From Varibaculum cambriense (lineage in GTDB: Bacteria > Actinomycetota > Actinomycetes > Actinomycetales > Actinomycetaceae): a DNA stretch of 64,000 nt. Below are positions 17,001-25,893 of the stretch, piece after piece. The stretch lies in contig NZ_PKHX01000001.1 in NCBI RefSeq assembly GCF_002848005.1, forward strand, positions 323,101 to 387,100. Direction: 5' to 3'. Position numbers and translations under genes: made by a program. Below the pieces are notes generated by a model. That model was not told the origin of the DNA. It saw nothing but the letters and a program-made list of their open reading frames with translations, and did no database searches. How positions within the stretch are numbered: position 1 is the first letter of the stretch; each line of letters starts with the position of its first letter.

Positions 17001-17372
17001 ATGAAAGCGCCCTCAAAACAGTCGTGGGCACTGATGAGTGTCCTGCTAGCGGCATTTTGGTTGTTGCCGCTCATTTCCATGTGGATCAACAGTCTGAGCG
17101 ATCCCAACGCCAAGTGGTTCATCGCGTTGCTCTTCCTCGCGTTTCCACTACTCACCATCGTTTTGAGCGTTATCGATGGGGCATGCCACGGGTTCGGCTG
17201 GTGGTGGCTACTGGCCCCGTTCGCAGGGTTCTTGACCACACTGTTCGTGTACTACAACGATTCAGCCCTCATCTACGGCGTCGCCTACTCGATCTTGGGA
17301 CTGATCGGCACAGGCATCGGCGCGTTCATCCATGAGCGTGCTCACAGCACGAGTAGGCCGCGCTCGTCATAA
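17001..17372 (+). CDS. Lone plus-strand membrane protein between portal and TerL
   Basis: A 123-aa protein with about four transmembrane segments (near residues 8-30, 40-60, 68-86, 92-110) and a basic tail. I do not recognise the family. TAAAAT lies only 6 nt before the ATG and no good Shine-Dalgarno is present, so the mRNA may be leaderless, which is common in actinobacteria. Its 3' end overlaps the convergent TerL gene by 31 nt. As a lone antisense membrane protein in the late operon it is a good moron candidate, perhaps for exclusion of other phages. Confidence 0.6.
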   Translation: MKAPSKQSWALMSVLLAAFWLLPLISMWINSLSDPNAKWFIALLFLAFPLLTIVLSVIDGACHGFGWWWLLAPFAGFLTTLFVYYNDSALIYGVAYSILGLIGTGIGAFIHERAHSTSRPRSS

Positions 17373-18946
17373 ACACTGCCGCTGACATGCCCGCTGCCGT
17401 TTCGGATGGCGCGGTCGAGTGCCATGATGGTTGCGACCACGCCGTCAATCTTCTCGGTGGATTTTTGTTTGTCGGGTTTGATGTTGCCTGCTGGGTCGGT
17501 GCGTACGTGAATGTTGTCAACCATCCACGACAGGACCGGGTGCCCACCATGAGCAAGGCGTCCTTCAAGCGCCAGCTTCATCAATTCCTTCGAGGGCGGG
17601 CTCATGTCTTTGAAGCCTTGCCCGAAGGGAACGACGGTGAAACCTAAGGCTTCGAGGTTTTGGCTCATTTGGACTGCGCCCCACCGGTCGAAAGCAATCT
17701 CGCGAATATCGAAGCGTTCACCGAGTTGCTCGATGAAGGCTTCGATCGCGCCGTAATGGACGACGTTGCCCTCCGTGGTTTGCAGGAAGCCTTGCTGTTG
17801 CCACAGGTCGTAGGGCACGTGATCACGGGCAACCCTTAGTTTGAGGTTGTCTTCGGGTATCCAAAACCACGGCGCAATCGCATACCGCTCGTCACCGGTT
17901 TCGGGTGGGAACACGAGCACGAACGCCGTGATATCCGTCGTCGAGGCAAGATCAAGCCCGCCGTAACACACCCGCCCCTCAAGCTCCGCTAAGCCTACTG
18001 GGGTGTTGTTTTGGTTCCAGACGTGCATGGGCATCCACCGCACCGACTGCTTGACCCACTGATTCAAACGCAACTGCCTGAACGTGTTCTCCTCAGCAGG
18101 ATTCTGCCTGGCCGAGGTGCAGGCTTGGCGGACTTTCTCAATCGGGACAGTGATCCCTAAGCTCGGATTAGCCTTATGCCACACGTCCTCGTCGGTCCAA
18201 TCATCATCTTGCGCCGCCCCATAGATCACCGGGTAGAACGTGGGGTCGTGCTTTTTGCCATCCAGGATGTCTTGGGCTTTTTGGTGTTGCTCATAACAAA
18301 TGCTATGCGTATCGGTACCCGCTGTCGTGATCAAGAAGTACAGCGGCTGGGTGCGCGCATCCCCACTGCCTTTCGTCATCACGTCGAAGAGCGCCCGGTT
18401 GGGTTGGGTGTGTAGCTCATCGAATACCACGCCGGAGATGTTGAATCCGTGCTTCGAATACGCCTCCGCACTCAAGACTTGGTAGAAGGAGTTGGTGGGC
18501 TTATAGATGATTCGCTTCTGCGAGGCAAGAATCTTGACACGCTTGGACAGCGCTGGACTCATGCGGATCATGTCGGCTGCCACTTCGAACACGATGGATG
18601 CTTGTTGCCGATCGGCAGCGCACCCATACACTTCAGCGTGTTCCTCGCCATCGCCGCAACAGAGTAAGAGTGCGACGGCGGCGGCAAGTTCACTCTTGCC
18701 CTGTTTCTTCGGGATCTCCACGTAAGCCGTAGTGAATTGGCGAAACCCGTCCGGTTTGACCGTCCCGAAAAGGTCGCGAATGATTTGTTCTTGCCAATCA
18801 ATCAACTTAAAAGGTTTTCCTGCCCACCGGCCTTTCGTATGCTTTAAAGCTTGGATGAACGCGACCGCAAAGTCGGCTCGGCGCTTGTCATAGCGCGAGC
18901 TTTCAGCCATGAACCGGGTCGGGCGATATTCAGCTAGCTCACGCAT
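17342..18946 (-). CDS. Terminase large subunit (HK97-type)
   Basis: A 534-aa packaging motor and nuclease. The ATPase has the Walker A-like PKKQGKSE (about 79-86) and Walker B GVVFDELH (about 172-179). The RNase H-like nuclease begins at GGLDLASTTD (Asp near 332) and ends with EKIDGVVATIMALD. It works with TerS, the portal and probably the HNH protein. It is separated from TerS by about 5 kb of DNA-modification genes, which is not the usual order. Confidence 0.95.
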   Translation of the reverse strand: MRELAEYRPTRFMAESSRYDKRRADFAVAFIQALKHTKGRWAGKPFKLIDWQEQIIRDLFGTVKPDGFRQFTTAYVEIPKKQGKSELAAAVALLLCCGDGEEHAEVYGCAADRQQASIVFEVAADMIRMSPALSKRVKILASQKRIIYKPTNSFYQVLSAEAYSKHGFNISGVVFDELHTQPNRALFDVMTKGSGDARTQPLYFLITTAGTDTHSICYEQHQKAQDILDGKKHDPTFYPVIYGAAQDDDWTDEDVWHKANPSLGITVPIEKVRQACTSARQNPAEENTFRQLRLNQWVKQSVRWMPMHVWNQNNTPVGLAELEGRVCYGGLDLASTTDITAFVLVFPPETGDERYAIAPWFWIPEDNLKLRVARDHVPYDLWQQQGFLQTTEGNVVHYGAIEAFIEQLGERFDIREIAFDRWGAVQMSQNLEALGFTVVPFGQGFKDMSPPSKELMKLALEGRLAHGGHPVLSWMVDNIHVRTDPAGNIKPDKQKSTEKIDGVVATIMALDRAIRNGSGHVSGSVYDERGLLVL

Positions 18947-18970
18947 ACGAATCAGTTACCTTCTGTTGGT

Positions 18971-18999
18971 TAAAAAATCAGTTGCTACCGGCGATAGCA
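18971..18999 (-). terminator. Terminator-like hairpin before TerL
   Basis: TGCTA and TAGCA form a short stem, followed on the minus strand by AACTGATTTTTT. A second GC-rich inverted repeat lies just upstream. Confidence 0.4.
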
Positions 19000-19021
19000 G
19001 GTGCCCTCAGGCCCGGCGGGG

Positions 19022-19315
19022 CTAGGCTTTAGGCAGATTAGCTAACGCCCAGGCGATCGCATGTCCAGCGTCAGCGAAAAGGTGGTCTGACTCAACGATG
19101 AGTTTGAGTTCGCATTCTGCGCGGCCTTTCGAGTTAGACCCGAAACCGCTGACGGGTTCTTCCATCAACCGGTAGATTTGGGCGTTGTTGCCAAAGCCTT
19201 CAGCCTTGGTCCAGGTAGCAAAACTTGCTAGCGTGTAGTTGGCGTAGGCAAGAACCGTCCCGTAGGAATCGACGCGCATCTGGAGGGTTTCGCTGGTGAC
19301 CTTTGTGGTGTTCAT
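19022..19315 (-). CDS. Small prophage protein of unknown function
   Basis: A 97-aa protein starting MNTTKVTSETLQMRV. AAGGA lies 7 nt before the ATG. No known domain is recognised; aromatic residues and a GFGNNAQIYRLMEEPVSG segment are visible. It is preceded by element II (19356-19386), so it probably has its own regulated transcript between the methylase block and TerL. Confidence 0.65.
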   Translation of the reverse strand: MNTTKVTSETLQMRVDSYGTVLAYANYTLASFATWTKAEGFGNNAQIYRLMEEPVSGFGSNSKGRAECELKLIVESDHLFADAGHAIAWALANLPKA

Positions 19316-19349
19316 GGCTGTTTCCTTATCTGTTGTGTACCGTTTCGGT

Positions 19350-19399
19350 ATGTATATACAGCCATAGACCCGCCTACTTATCCAGTTATTTTGTCGCCT
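19350..19399 (-). promoter_or_regulatory. Upstream element II, copy 2
   Basis: The core ACTGGATAA-N17-TGTAT lies at 19356-19386 on the minus strand. The surrounding 50 bp are close to 90 percent identical to 19967-20014. It lies 41 nt upstream of the 97-aa gene start. Confidence 0.5.
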
Positions 19400-19421
19400 A
19401 TTTTGCCTCATAAATAGTGTT

Positions 19422-19868
19422 TTACATCTCTTGGTTAGTGTTTATCAGTGGCGGGGTTTTCCACGCAGAATTACCCGAGAGCGGCTTAAGCAGGATTTTG
19501 CGAACCTCAGCATTCTTTTTACCGCTAAGTCCGATGCGGTAAAGCAAGGAGCGCAGTTCATACTTCTCATTACTTACCTGGCTCGCACTGCGAGCGACCG
19601 TGCGGCGGATCCGTTTAGCGTATGCGACCAGCTCCGTTAAGAACTCGGTGTAGGCTGTGATCTTCTCGAACTCCGGGAGCTTATCCCACCAAGGAAAACT
19701 CACGCCTTCCTCGGTGGATCTGATGCTCAAATGGCTGGCTCCCAGGCTTTTGGAGATAAGGTCTGACTTTGCATTGACAAGTTCAACCAGTCTGTCTAGT
19801 TCACGTTCATCAAGAATGGTCGGCAAAGTGATCACCAGCCCGTAGCCAGGGTCTTGCTTGCTACTCAT
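19422..19868 (-). CDS. Prophage protein of unknown function
   Basis: A 148-aa protein, helical and charged in the middle. AAGGGGG lies 10 nt before the ATG. No family is recognised. It follows a second copy of element II and lies beside the C5 methylase. The order suggests a small gene pair under common control with the 97-aa gene. Confidence 0.6.
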   Translation of the reverse strand: MSSKQDPGYGLVITLPTILDERELDRLVELVNAKSDLISKSLGASHLSIRSTEEGVSFPWWDKLPEFEKITAYTEFLTELVAYAKRIRRTVARSASQVSNEKYELRSLLYRIGLSGKKNAEVRKILLKPLSGNSAWKTPPLINTNQEM

Positions 19869-19966
19869 CGCTATTTATCCCCCTTGCCGAGGTTTTCGAT
19901 TTCTTCTAGATCAACACATAGCTGTCCCATCATCACCAAACCTTCTTTCTTGTGTTTTGTCTGGTC

Positions 19967-20014
19967 ATGTACATACAGCCATAGATTCGCGGGCTTATCC
20001 AGTCATTTTCGCCT
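19967..20014 (-). promoter_or_regulatory. Upstream element II, copy 3
   Basis: The core ACTGGATAA-N17-TGTAT lies at 19973-20003 on the minus strand, about 100 nt upstream of the 148-aa gene. It is near identical to the copy at 19350-19399. Confidence 0.5.
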
Positions 20015-20019
20015 TAAAA

Positions 20020-21540
20020 TCAAGGAGTTTTAGTGGCCTCGGCCGCTATATGGGAAAGCACAAATTCGGCGCACGGCAAAGCTATCCCGTTTCCCCACAG
20101 CTTGTATAACGCCCGATCTGTCACCGGGGCTGCGAGCCATTTGCGTACTTGGTTGCGGGTTTTAGGTTTTTTCAATCCTTGTACCTTGCCCCAGCTGGCC
20201 CAGACCTGCCACCAATAATCCAGCACGTCTTCGCTCGGGTTCTCGATGGCGAGTCCGTCTGTCCAAATATCCGGGAATCCTTGTAGGCGGGCACACTCAG
20301 TCGGGGTTAAGCGCCTCACGCGATAGTCAGGCACGCAAGGGTCGGTGACCAGGGGCGGCTCGGTCGAATCCGAAGCCAACAGGGCACCAGCAACATTCAC
20401 GTTTCCTCGGCAGAAGAAGTCCGCCTTCGAGGCGCTCACAACGTCAGGTTCGACGATGGCGATGCCGCCTTGGTTACAGGTCGGAGCTATCCCTGACGTA
20501 TCGAGCGTCTTGGATACCTCGGTTGAATAACCGTACCTGCCCACTGCCGCGCCGCGTCCCTCATGTAACGCATTAAAACCGTAGGCGGTAGCGATGATGG
20601 GAGTATTACCTCCTCCAGTGCTGTAACGAGCGGTCACGGTTGGCGCTATCTGGCATGGTCCGCCCACTCTGGCATCATGAGGATGATGGTCAAACAATAG
20701 CGGCTCAATAATACTCTGGTCGTTACTGCATCCGAGCGTGCCCGACAGATTTGTTTGCACGAGCGGGCCTTTACCGCCACCCGATTTACCTGCGCGCATC
20801 CGCAAGGCGAACACATCTAAGGATTTGCTTGCCTCGTGAGTGCCTGCTCGAGGATTGGAGGTAGCGGCTTGCCTCTTACCGCAGCCCTGCGTAAGATTCC
20901 CTCGCAGGCACGTGGGCTCAAAGAGTATGTGTCCGGCACCTTGGCCTGCAAAATCTGCGATAAGGAAGATTCTTTTACGTCGTTGGGGTACTCCGAAAAA
21001 TTGCGCGTCCAATACTCGCCACGCAATACTCCATTGGTCTGCCACGACCGCCCCAGCTTTTTGCCATTTGTCAGCTCGAGGTAGGTTAGCTGCTGCTTTT
21101 TCGTCCATGATGGCGATAAGCTCGCGTAGCACTTGGTGGAAATCATTGCCTTTGTTGGAGGAGAAAGCTCCGGGCACGTTTTCCCAAACAGCGAATCTTG
21201 GATATAGACCATGACTTGCCTCCCTCATTTCTCTGATGACTCTGACGGCTTGGTGGAATAGGCCGGAGCGCTCGCCAGCTAAACCTGCCCTTTTACCTGC
21301 CACCGACAGGTCTTGGCAAGGAGAACCAAACGTGACCACATCCACCGGCTCTAGCTGACTGCCGTCAATGTCGCAGATGTTGCCCAGGTGTTGCATGTGT
21401 GGCAAACGCGTGGTGGTGACCAGAATCGGGAAGGGCTCAATCTCGCTCGCCCACACCGGCACTATGCCAATCTTGGTTGCGGCGAGTGGGAATCCTCCTG
21501 AGCCATCAAAAAGCGAGCCGAGCCTTAAAGTTTGTGTCAA
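20020..21540 (-). CDS. DNA (cytosine-5) methyltransferase
   Basis: A 506-aa C5 methylase. Motif I is FDGSGGF (about 11-17), the catalytic Cys is in GSPCQD (about 72-77), ENVPG is motif VI and QRRKRIF is motif VIII. The variable target domain spans roughly 200-400. It probably protects phage DNA from host restriction. No cognate endonuclease is adjacent. The TTG start at 21540 follows AAAGG by 7 nt. MetK and a second methylase are in the same unit. Confidence 0.93.
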   Translation of the reverse strand: MTQTLRLGSLFDGSGGFPLAATKIGIVPVWASEIEPFPILVTTTRLPHMQHLGNICDIDGSQLEPVDVVTFGSPCQDLSVAGKRAGLAGERSGLFHQAVRVIREMREASHGLYPRFAVWENVPGAFSSNKGNDFHQVLRELIAIMDEKAAANLPRADKWQKAGAVVADQWSIAWRVLDAQFFGVPQRRKRIFLIADFAGQGAGHILFEPTCLRGNLTQGCGKRQAATSNPRAGTHEASKSLDVFALRMRAGKSGGGKGPLVQTNLSGTLGCSNDQSIIEPLLFDHHPHDARVGGPCQIAPTVTARYSTGGGNTPIIATAYGFNALHEGRGAAVGRYGYSTEVSKTLDTSGIAPTCNQGGIAIVEPDVVSASKADFFCRGNVNVAGALLASDSTEPPLVTDPCVPDYRVRRLTPTECARLQGFPDIWTDGLAIENPSEDVLDYWWQVWASWGKVQGLKKPKTRNQVRKWLAAPVTDRALYKLWGNGIALPCAEFVLSHIAAEATKTP

Positions 21541-21543
21541 GGG

Positions 21544-22800
21544 TTAGCCTTTCTGTTTGGGGCGATCGACTTCTTTCACCAGATCGAGATACGTGTATTC
21601 CTTGCCGTCTCGTAGGCAGGTAATTCCTGCTGCATCCCCGGTGTGTTCGGCATACCGGCGCAGGATCACCGAGGCGTATTTCTCGTCCAACTCCATGCAG
21701 TAGCAGATGCGGTCGGTTGCCTCAGCTGCCATGAGCGTGGAGCCGGAGCCCGCGAACGTGTCGAGCACGATCGCGTTCGCCTGGGTGGAGTTCTGAAGCG
21801 GATACGCCAACAAGTCCAGTGGCTTGCTGGTTGGGTGGTCGGCGTTGCGGCGTGGCTTGGCGAAGTTCCAGATCGTGGTTTGTTTCCGGTCGGCGTACCA
21901 CTTGTGCTTACCCGTCTTTACCCAGCCGTAAAGGATCGGCTCGTGCTGCCACTGGTATGGGGATCGCCCCAGTACCAGAGAGTCCTTGACCCAGATACAA
22001 CAGCCGGAGAGCTTGAAGCCTGCGTCTTGAAAGGCGCGACGGAAGTTCAATCCTTCGGTGTCGGCGTGAAACACATACGCGGATGCGCCCTTCTCACACA
22101 CTTCCGCCATCTGGGTGAAAGCGGCGAGCAGGAACTCGTAGAACGCGTCCGCACCCATCTTGTCATTGCGGATCGACAAGCCATCAGACGATTCGAACGC
22201 CACGTTGTACGGCGGGTCCGTGAGCACAAGGTTGGCGCGCGTGCCATCCATGAGCACCTCGACGTCTGCTTGCGAGGTGGCATCCCCGCACACGAGTCGG
22301 TGGCGGCCAAGCGTCCAGATATCCCCGCGCTCCACGAACGCGGCGGCCTCCAGGGCGGCGGTAAGGTCGAAGTCGTCGTCCTCAACCTCGCCCTCATCCA
22401 AGGAGCCGATCAACTGCTGGATTTCGGCGTCGTCGAAGCCAGTTAGTTCAGCATCGAAATCCGAAGCATCGAGGTCGGCGATGAGGAGGGCGAGTTTGTC
22501 GTTGTCCCATTCGCCGCTGATCTTGTTGAGCGCGATGTTGAGTGCTTTCTCGCGGGTCTCATCGAGCTCCACGACGATCACGTCCACGTCCGTGTGGCCT
22601 AGATCTTCGAGCACCTTCAAACGCTGATGACCACCAACGACATGACCAGTGGTGGAGTTCCAGATGACGGGTTCGACGTAGCCGAACTCGGTCAAGGATC
22701 GCTTGAGCTTCTCATACTCAGGATCACCGGGCTGGAGGTCTTTACGCGGATTGTAGTCAGCGGGCTTGAGTTCACTAATGGGCATTGGCTTCATGAGCAT
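21544..22800 (-). CDS. ParB-like domain fused to a beta-class DNA methyltransferase
   Basis: A 418-aa protein. Residues 1-100 form a ParB/sulfiredoxin-like domain (DYNPRK, then GHVVGGHQRLKVLEDLG). The methylase follows with DPPYN (about 198) before FAGSGST (about 350), so it is an N6-adenine or N4-cytosine enzyme of the beta order. Such fusions are typical of phage and mobile element methylases. The start could also be at the second or third Met; the gene overlaps the end of metK. Confidence 0.92.
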   Translation of the reverse strand: MLMKPMPISELKPADYNPRKDLQPGDPEYEKLKRSLTEFGYVEPVIWNSTTGHVVGGHQRLKVLEDLGHTDVDVIVVELDETREKALNIALNKISGEWDNDKLALLIADLDASDFDAELTGFDDAEIQQLIGSLDEGEVEDDDFDLTAALEAAAFVERGDIWTLGRHRLVCGDATSQADVEVLMDGTRANLVLTDPPYNVAFESSDGLSIRNDKMGADAFYEFLLAAFTQMAEVCEKGASAYVFHADTEGLNFRRAFQDAGFKLSGCCIWVKDSLVLGRSPYQWQHEPILYGWVKTGKHKWYADRKQTTIWNFAKPRRNADHPTSKPLDLLAYPLQNSTQANAIVLDTFAGSGSTLMAAEATDRICYCMELDEKYASVILRRYAEHTGDAAGITCLRDGKEYTYLDLVKEVDRPKQKG

Positions 22801-23962
22801 GTGTAGTCACCGCCTTCTTTAATGCGTCGACGTGAGCGAACGAGTTCTCCCAGCGCAGACCGGGATAGCCGAAATGTCCGTAGGTCGAGTACCTTGTAAA
22901 ACCAGGCTTGCGAAGATTCAAAGCATCGATAATTCCACCGGGGCGTAGCGGAAACACCTCGGCTGCGGCCTTAGCGAGGATCTCGTCGGAGTATTCACCA
23001 CTGCCGCGGGTGTCGATGGTAAAGGCGAGCGGGTCAGCCTTCCCAATCGCATAGGAAATGCTCACTTGGCACTCGACGGCCAACCGTGCGTCGACGATGG
23101 TCTTGGCTATCAAGCGCGCCATATAGGCACCCGAGCGGTCAACCTTCGAGGCGTCCTTGCCTGAGAACGCACCACCACCATGTGGGGCGAGACCGCCGTA
23201 AGTGTCAACCATCAGCTTGCGACCAGTGAGCCCCGTGTCTGCCTTTGAACCACCCACCGTAAACAAGCCCGAGGGATTCACCAGAATCTTGGTGTCAGCG
23301 CTAATTGGCAGATACGGCTTACACGCGGGTGCGACGATCAGTGTTTTGACCTCAGCCGCAAGCTCGTCCAGATCCTTGATCTTCTCGTGTTGGATCGACA
23401 CCACGACGGTTTCGATTGCTACGGGTTGTCCGGCGGCGTCGTAGCGAACCGTCACCTGCGCCTTACCATCGGACTTGATACCGCTGATCGTGCCGTCCTT
23501 GCGGGCGTCATCAAGACGCCCACAGATCTCATGCGAGAGTACGAGCGGCAATGGCAAACGCTGCGGGGTTTCGTTGGTGGCGTATCCGTAGACGGTGCCT
23601 TGATCGCCAGCGCCCTGCAACGCAAACTCACTCGTGTCTCCGAAGCGAGCCTCCAAGGACTTGGAAACCCCTGCGTTGATGTCTGGGGATTGGCGGCGTG
23701 TCCAGACGAAAACGAGGAACTTCCACGGCACATAACCCGCCTTCACCAGCGCGTAACGCACCGACTCACGAATACGCGGACGAACCTTCGAAGTGATCTC
23801 GCCAGTCACAATGATCCTGCGGCCAGATGCCATCACTTCTACTGCAACGCGGGCAGCAGGATCCTCGTAGAGGATATCGTCAAGGATCGTGTCAGCGATC
23901 AAATCACAGAGCTTATCGGGATGGCCGATACACACGGCCTCAGCAGTCTTCGTAACAGACAT
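22775..23962 (-). CDS. metK: Phage-encoded S-adenosylmethionine synthetase
   Basis: A 395-aa methionine adenosyltransferase that makes SAM from Met and ATP. Visible hallmarks are GHPDKLCD near the N-terminus, the loop GAGDQG, and GGGAFSGKD near the C-terminal third. It is diverged from housekeeping MetK and is wedged between TerS and two methylases, so it probably feeds SAM to phage DNA methylation. The ATG at 23962 was preferred over a GTG two codons earlier. Confidence 0.93.
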   Translation of the reverse strand: MSVTKTAEAVCIGHPDKLCDLIADTILDDILYEDPAARVAVEVMASGRRIIVTGEITSKVRPRIRESVRYALVKAGYVPWKFLVFVWTRRQSPDINAGVSKSLEARFGDTSEFALQGAGDQGTVYGYATNETPQRLPLPLVLSHEICGRLDDARKDGTISGIKSDGKAQVTVRYDAAGQPVAIETVVVSIQHEKIKDLDELAAEVKTLIVAPACKPYLPISADTKILVNPSGLFTVGGSKADTGLTGRKLMVDTYGGLAPHGGGAFSGKDASKVDRSGAYMARLIAKTIVDARLAVECQVSISYAIGKADPLAFTIDTRGSGEYSDEILAKAAAEVFPLRPGGIIDALNLRKPGFTRYSTYGHFGYPGLRWENSFAHVDALKKAVTTHAHEANAH

Positions 23963-23994
23963 ACACACTCACTTTCCAAAGAATCGGGACATAG

Positions 23995-24023
23995 AAAAGT
24001 GCCCACCCATCTCGGGCAGGCAC
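23995..24023 (-). terminator. Terminator-like hairpin between TerS and metK
   Basis: GTGCCTGCCC and GGGTGGGCAC pair with two wobble positions around a short loop. TTTTC follows on the minus strand. Confidence 0.55.
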
Positions 24024-24041
24024 ACGAGAATCAAAGGGGTG

Positions 24042-24614
24042 TTAGGAGCGGGCTTGCAGCAGGCGCTCCATCACGTCATCACCCGGCGCCGAACCTGAGT
24101 AGTCGCTGGTGCAGGTGGCGCGCACTATCTCGTAAATCTCGTACCAGTACACGTTCGCTTGCTTCCCGAAAGACTGGGACATAGCAACGAACGGGGATGC
24201 GATCGCAGCCCCTGTGGTTGGGTGTTTGCCGAGCAAGCCGAACTTGGAGATCGCCTGTTCACACTGCACATAACGCGCGAACGCCTGCGCATAGGATTCG
24301 ATCAAGCGCGGTGCGACGAACTGGGAACAGCCACGTTGATCGAGCCATTGCCATGTTTCTCGGTAGACGAGGTCAGCGCCGAGGGGTTTACCATCACGCT
24401 GAATCTCCGACAGATACTCGGCAGGCTCCGGCATCACCTCACCAGCAAGCACCGCACCATCCCCGATATCTGAGCCTTCAAAGTCAAACGGCTCACCCAG
24501 CGGATCATCAAGCCGCGTGGCTGGGCGGCCAGCTGCGAGCTTCGCATTCAGCGGATCGGGTTTCGCACCTGCCCGCACACGGCGGCCACCCCGGTTCGTT
24601 CCGTCTTTCGCCAT
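24042..24614 (-). CDS. Terminase small subunit (P27-like)
   Basis: A 190-aa DNA-recognition subunit of the packaging enzyme. The basic Gly/Arg start (NRGGRRVRAGAKP) and the helical WQWLDQRGCSQFVAPRLIE and KQANVYWYEIYEIVR segments fit P27-type TerS proteins. It should bind the cos or pac site, probably in the HNH-side intergenic region. The ribosome binding site is weak. Confidence 0.85.
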   Translation of the reverse strand: MAKDGTNRGGRRVRAGAKPDPLNAKLAAGRPATRLDDPLGEPFDFEGSDIGDGAVLAGEVMPEPAEYLSEIQRDGKPLGADLVYRETWQWLDQRGCSQFVAPRLIESYAQAFARYVQCEQAISKFGLLGKHPTTGAAIASPFVAMSQSFGKQANVYWYEIYEIVRATCTSDYSGSAPGDDVMERLLQARS

Positions 24615-24654
24615 AGGTTTTCATCTGCTTTCCTGCTGTGAGACAATTAGTGGC

Positions 24655-25221
24655 GTGCCGAGACCGAAGACGAAAACTGAACTATTGGATGCCGCCGAGG
24701 CGCAGTATGCGAAACTGGACAGCCTCATTGAGGGCATGAGTTCCGACGATCAGCATACGAATTTTGATCCCAGCATCACTCAAATCGGTAAAGAAGCCCA
24801 CTGGGCGCGGGACAAAAACCTGCGCGACGTCCTTGCCCACCTGCACGAGTGGCAGCGCATGTTGCTTGGCTTCGTCGACGCCAACCGCCAGGGTCAGCCT
24901 CGACCGTTTCTTCCGTTTCCTCACACGTGGCGAACCACGCCAACGCTCAACCAAGAGATTTGGACTCAATATCAGGGCACTGAGCTTGAGGCTATCCGCG
25001 AGAACCTCGCTGACAGCCACACCGCAGTAGTGGCTCTCATCGGCGAGTTCACCAACGAGGAGTTATTCACCAAGGCGCATTTCCCGTGGACGGGCACAAC
25101 CTCGCTCGGCTCCTACTGCGTGTCAGCCACATCAAGCCACTACGAATGGGCAATCAAAAAGCTCCGTGCATTCACCAGAAAGCCGCCAGAACAACCCCAT
25201 AACCAAGCCGCCCCCCAATAG
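24655..25221 (+). CDS. ClbS/DfsB-family four-helix protein
   Basis: A 188-aa protein that begins VPRPKTKTELLDAAEAQY, the family's N-terminal signature. It has the conserved DVLAHLHEWQRMLLGF and a late TSLGSYCVSATSSHYEW segment. ClbS, the studied member, protects colibactin producers by hydrolysing the cyclopropane warhead; most relatives are uncharacterised. The GTG at 24655 was chosen because the signature starts there; the longer frame only shadows TerS. It is one of two plus-strand cargo genes between TerS and the DUF1906 gene. Confidence 0.85.
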   Translation: MPRPKTKTELLDAAEAQYAKLDSLIEGMSSDDQHTNFDPSITQIGKEAHWARDKNLRDVLAHLHEWQRMLLGFVDANRQGQPRPFLPFPHTWRTTPTLNQEIWTQYQGTELEAIRENLADSHTAVVALIGEFTNEELFTKAHFPWTGTTSLGSYCVSATSSHYEWAIKKLRAFTRKPPEQPHNQAAPQ

Positions 25222-25255
25222 CTTCTTACCACGCTGTACACCACAGACAGATACT

Positions 25256-25295
25256 CGGGAGCCTCTGGTATAGGCGCTCCCGTGCGCCTTTTCGT
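25256..25295 (+). terminator. Terminator after the ClbS-like gene
   Basis: CGGGAGC and GCTCCCG form a 7-bp stem, followed by TGCGCCTTTTCG. Confidence 0.5.
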
Positions 25296-25443
25296 GACTG
25301 TCGGGTTCAACGCACCAGGCCTCGTGCCTGCATTCACGCAACATCCGCCCGATCAGCGCTATCCTTAGCAATGCAGGGAAACCCTTCTTGTAGAATGAGA
25401 ACTTATTGGGGCATACAACTCCTGATGCCGTTGCCGTATCAAA

Positions 25444-25893
25444 ATGTGTAGCGAAAAGTTGAAGGGACTGGTCATCAAAAAAATATCTGTGTTTCTTGTA
25501 TCCGCTCTGGCATATTTTGTCGGCGCGTGGCTTTTCGCCGCCATCTTTCTACGGTGCAAGGATCAGGATCAGAGATTTTTTGTGGTCTTCTTATTGATGC
25601 CAATCATGTATGTGTGTTTCACGATTCTTCTTCTGCTTTTTAATAAGCATTTCATCGGTATTCAATCTGCCCGCGCGTTGCAACTTTCAGCAGGAGCCTT
25701 TATCGGACTCTCAGCTTTTCTCTTTTCACTCGATGGTGTCGGCTCGTTAGTTCATAGTGATTCTTTTTCTCAACTGCTGAGCCAGTTTTCCGTTCCCGCC
25801 ATCGGCGCTCTTGTTGCTGGTGGTGTAGCGCTTGGGTTTAGCGTTTTTACCCAAGCGCCACACCAAGGAAAAGACCAAATCAATTATCGGTAG
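25444..25893 (+). CDS. Plus-strand four-helix membrane protein
   Basis: A 149-aa protein with about four transmembrane segments (near 15-35, 45-65, 80-96, 112-132). The family is not recognised. No clear ribosome binding site precedes the ATG. TAGAAT at about 25392 may be a -10 box. Its end overlaps the convergent DUF1906 gene by 10 nt. Base composition is visibly more AT-rich than the flanking phage genes, which suggests recent acquisition. Confidence 0.6.
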   Translation: MCSEKLKGLVIKKISVFLVSALAYFVGAWLFAAIFLRCKDQDQRFFVVFLLMPIMYVCFTILLLLFNKHFIGIQSARALQLSAGAFIGLSAFLFSLDGVGSLVHSDSFSQLLSQFSVPAIGALVAGGVALGFSVFTQAPHQGKDQINYR

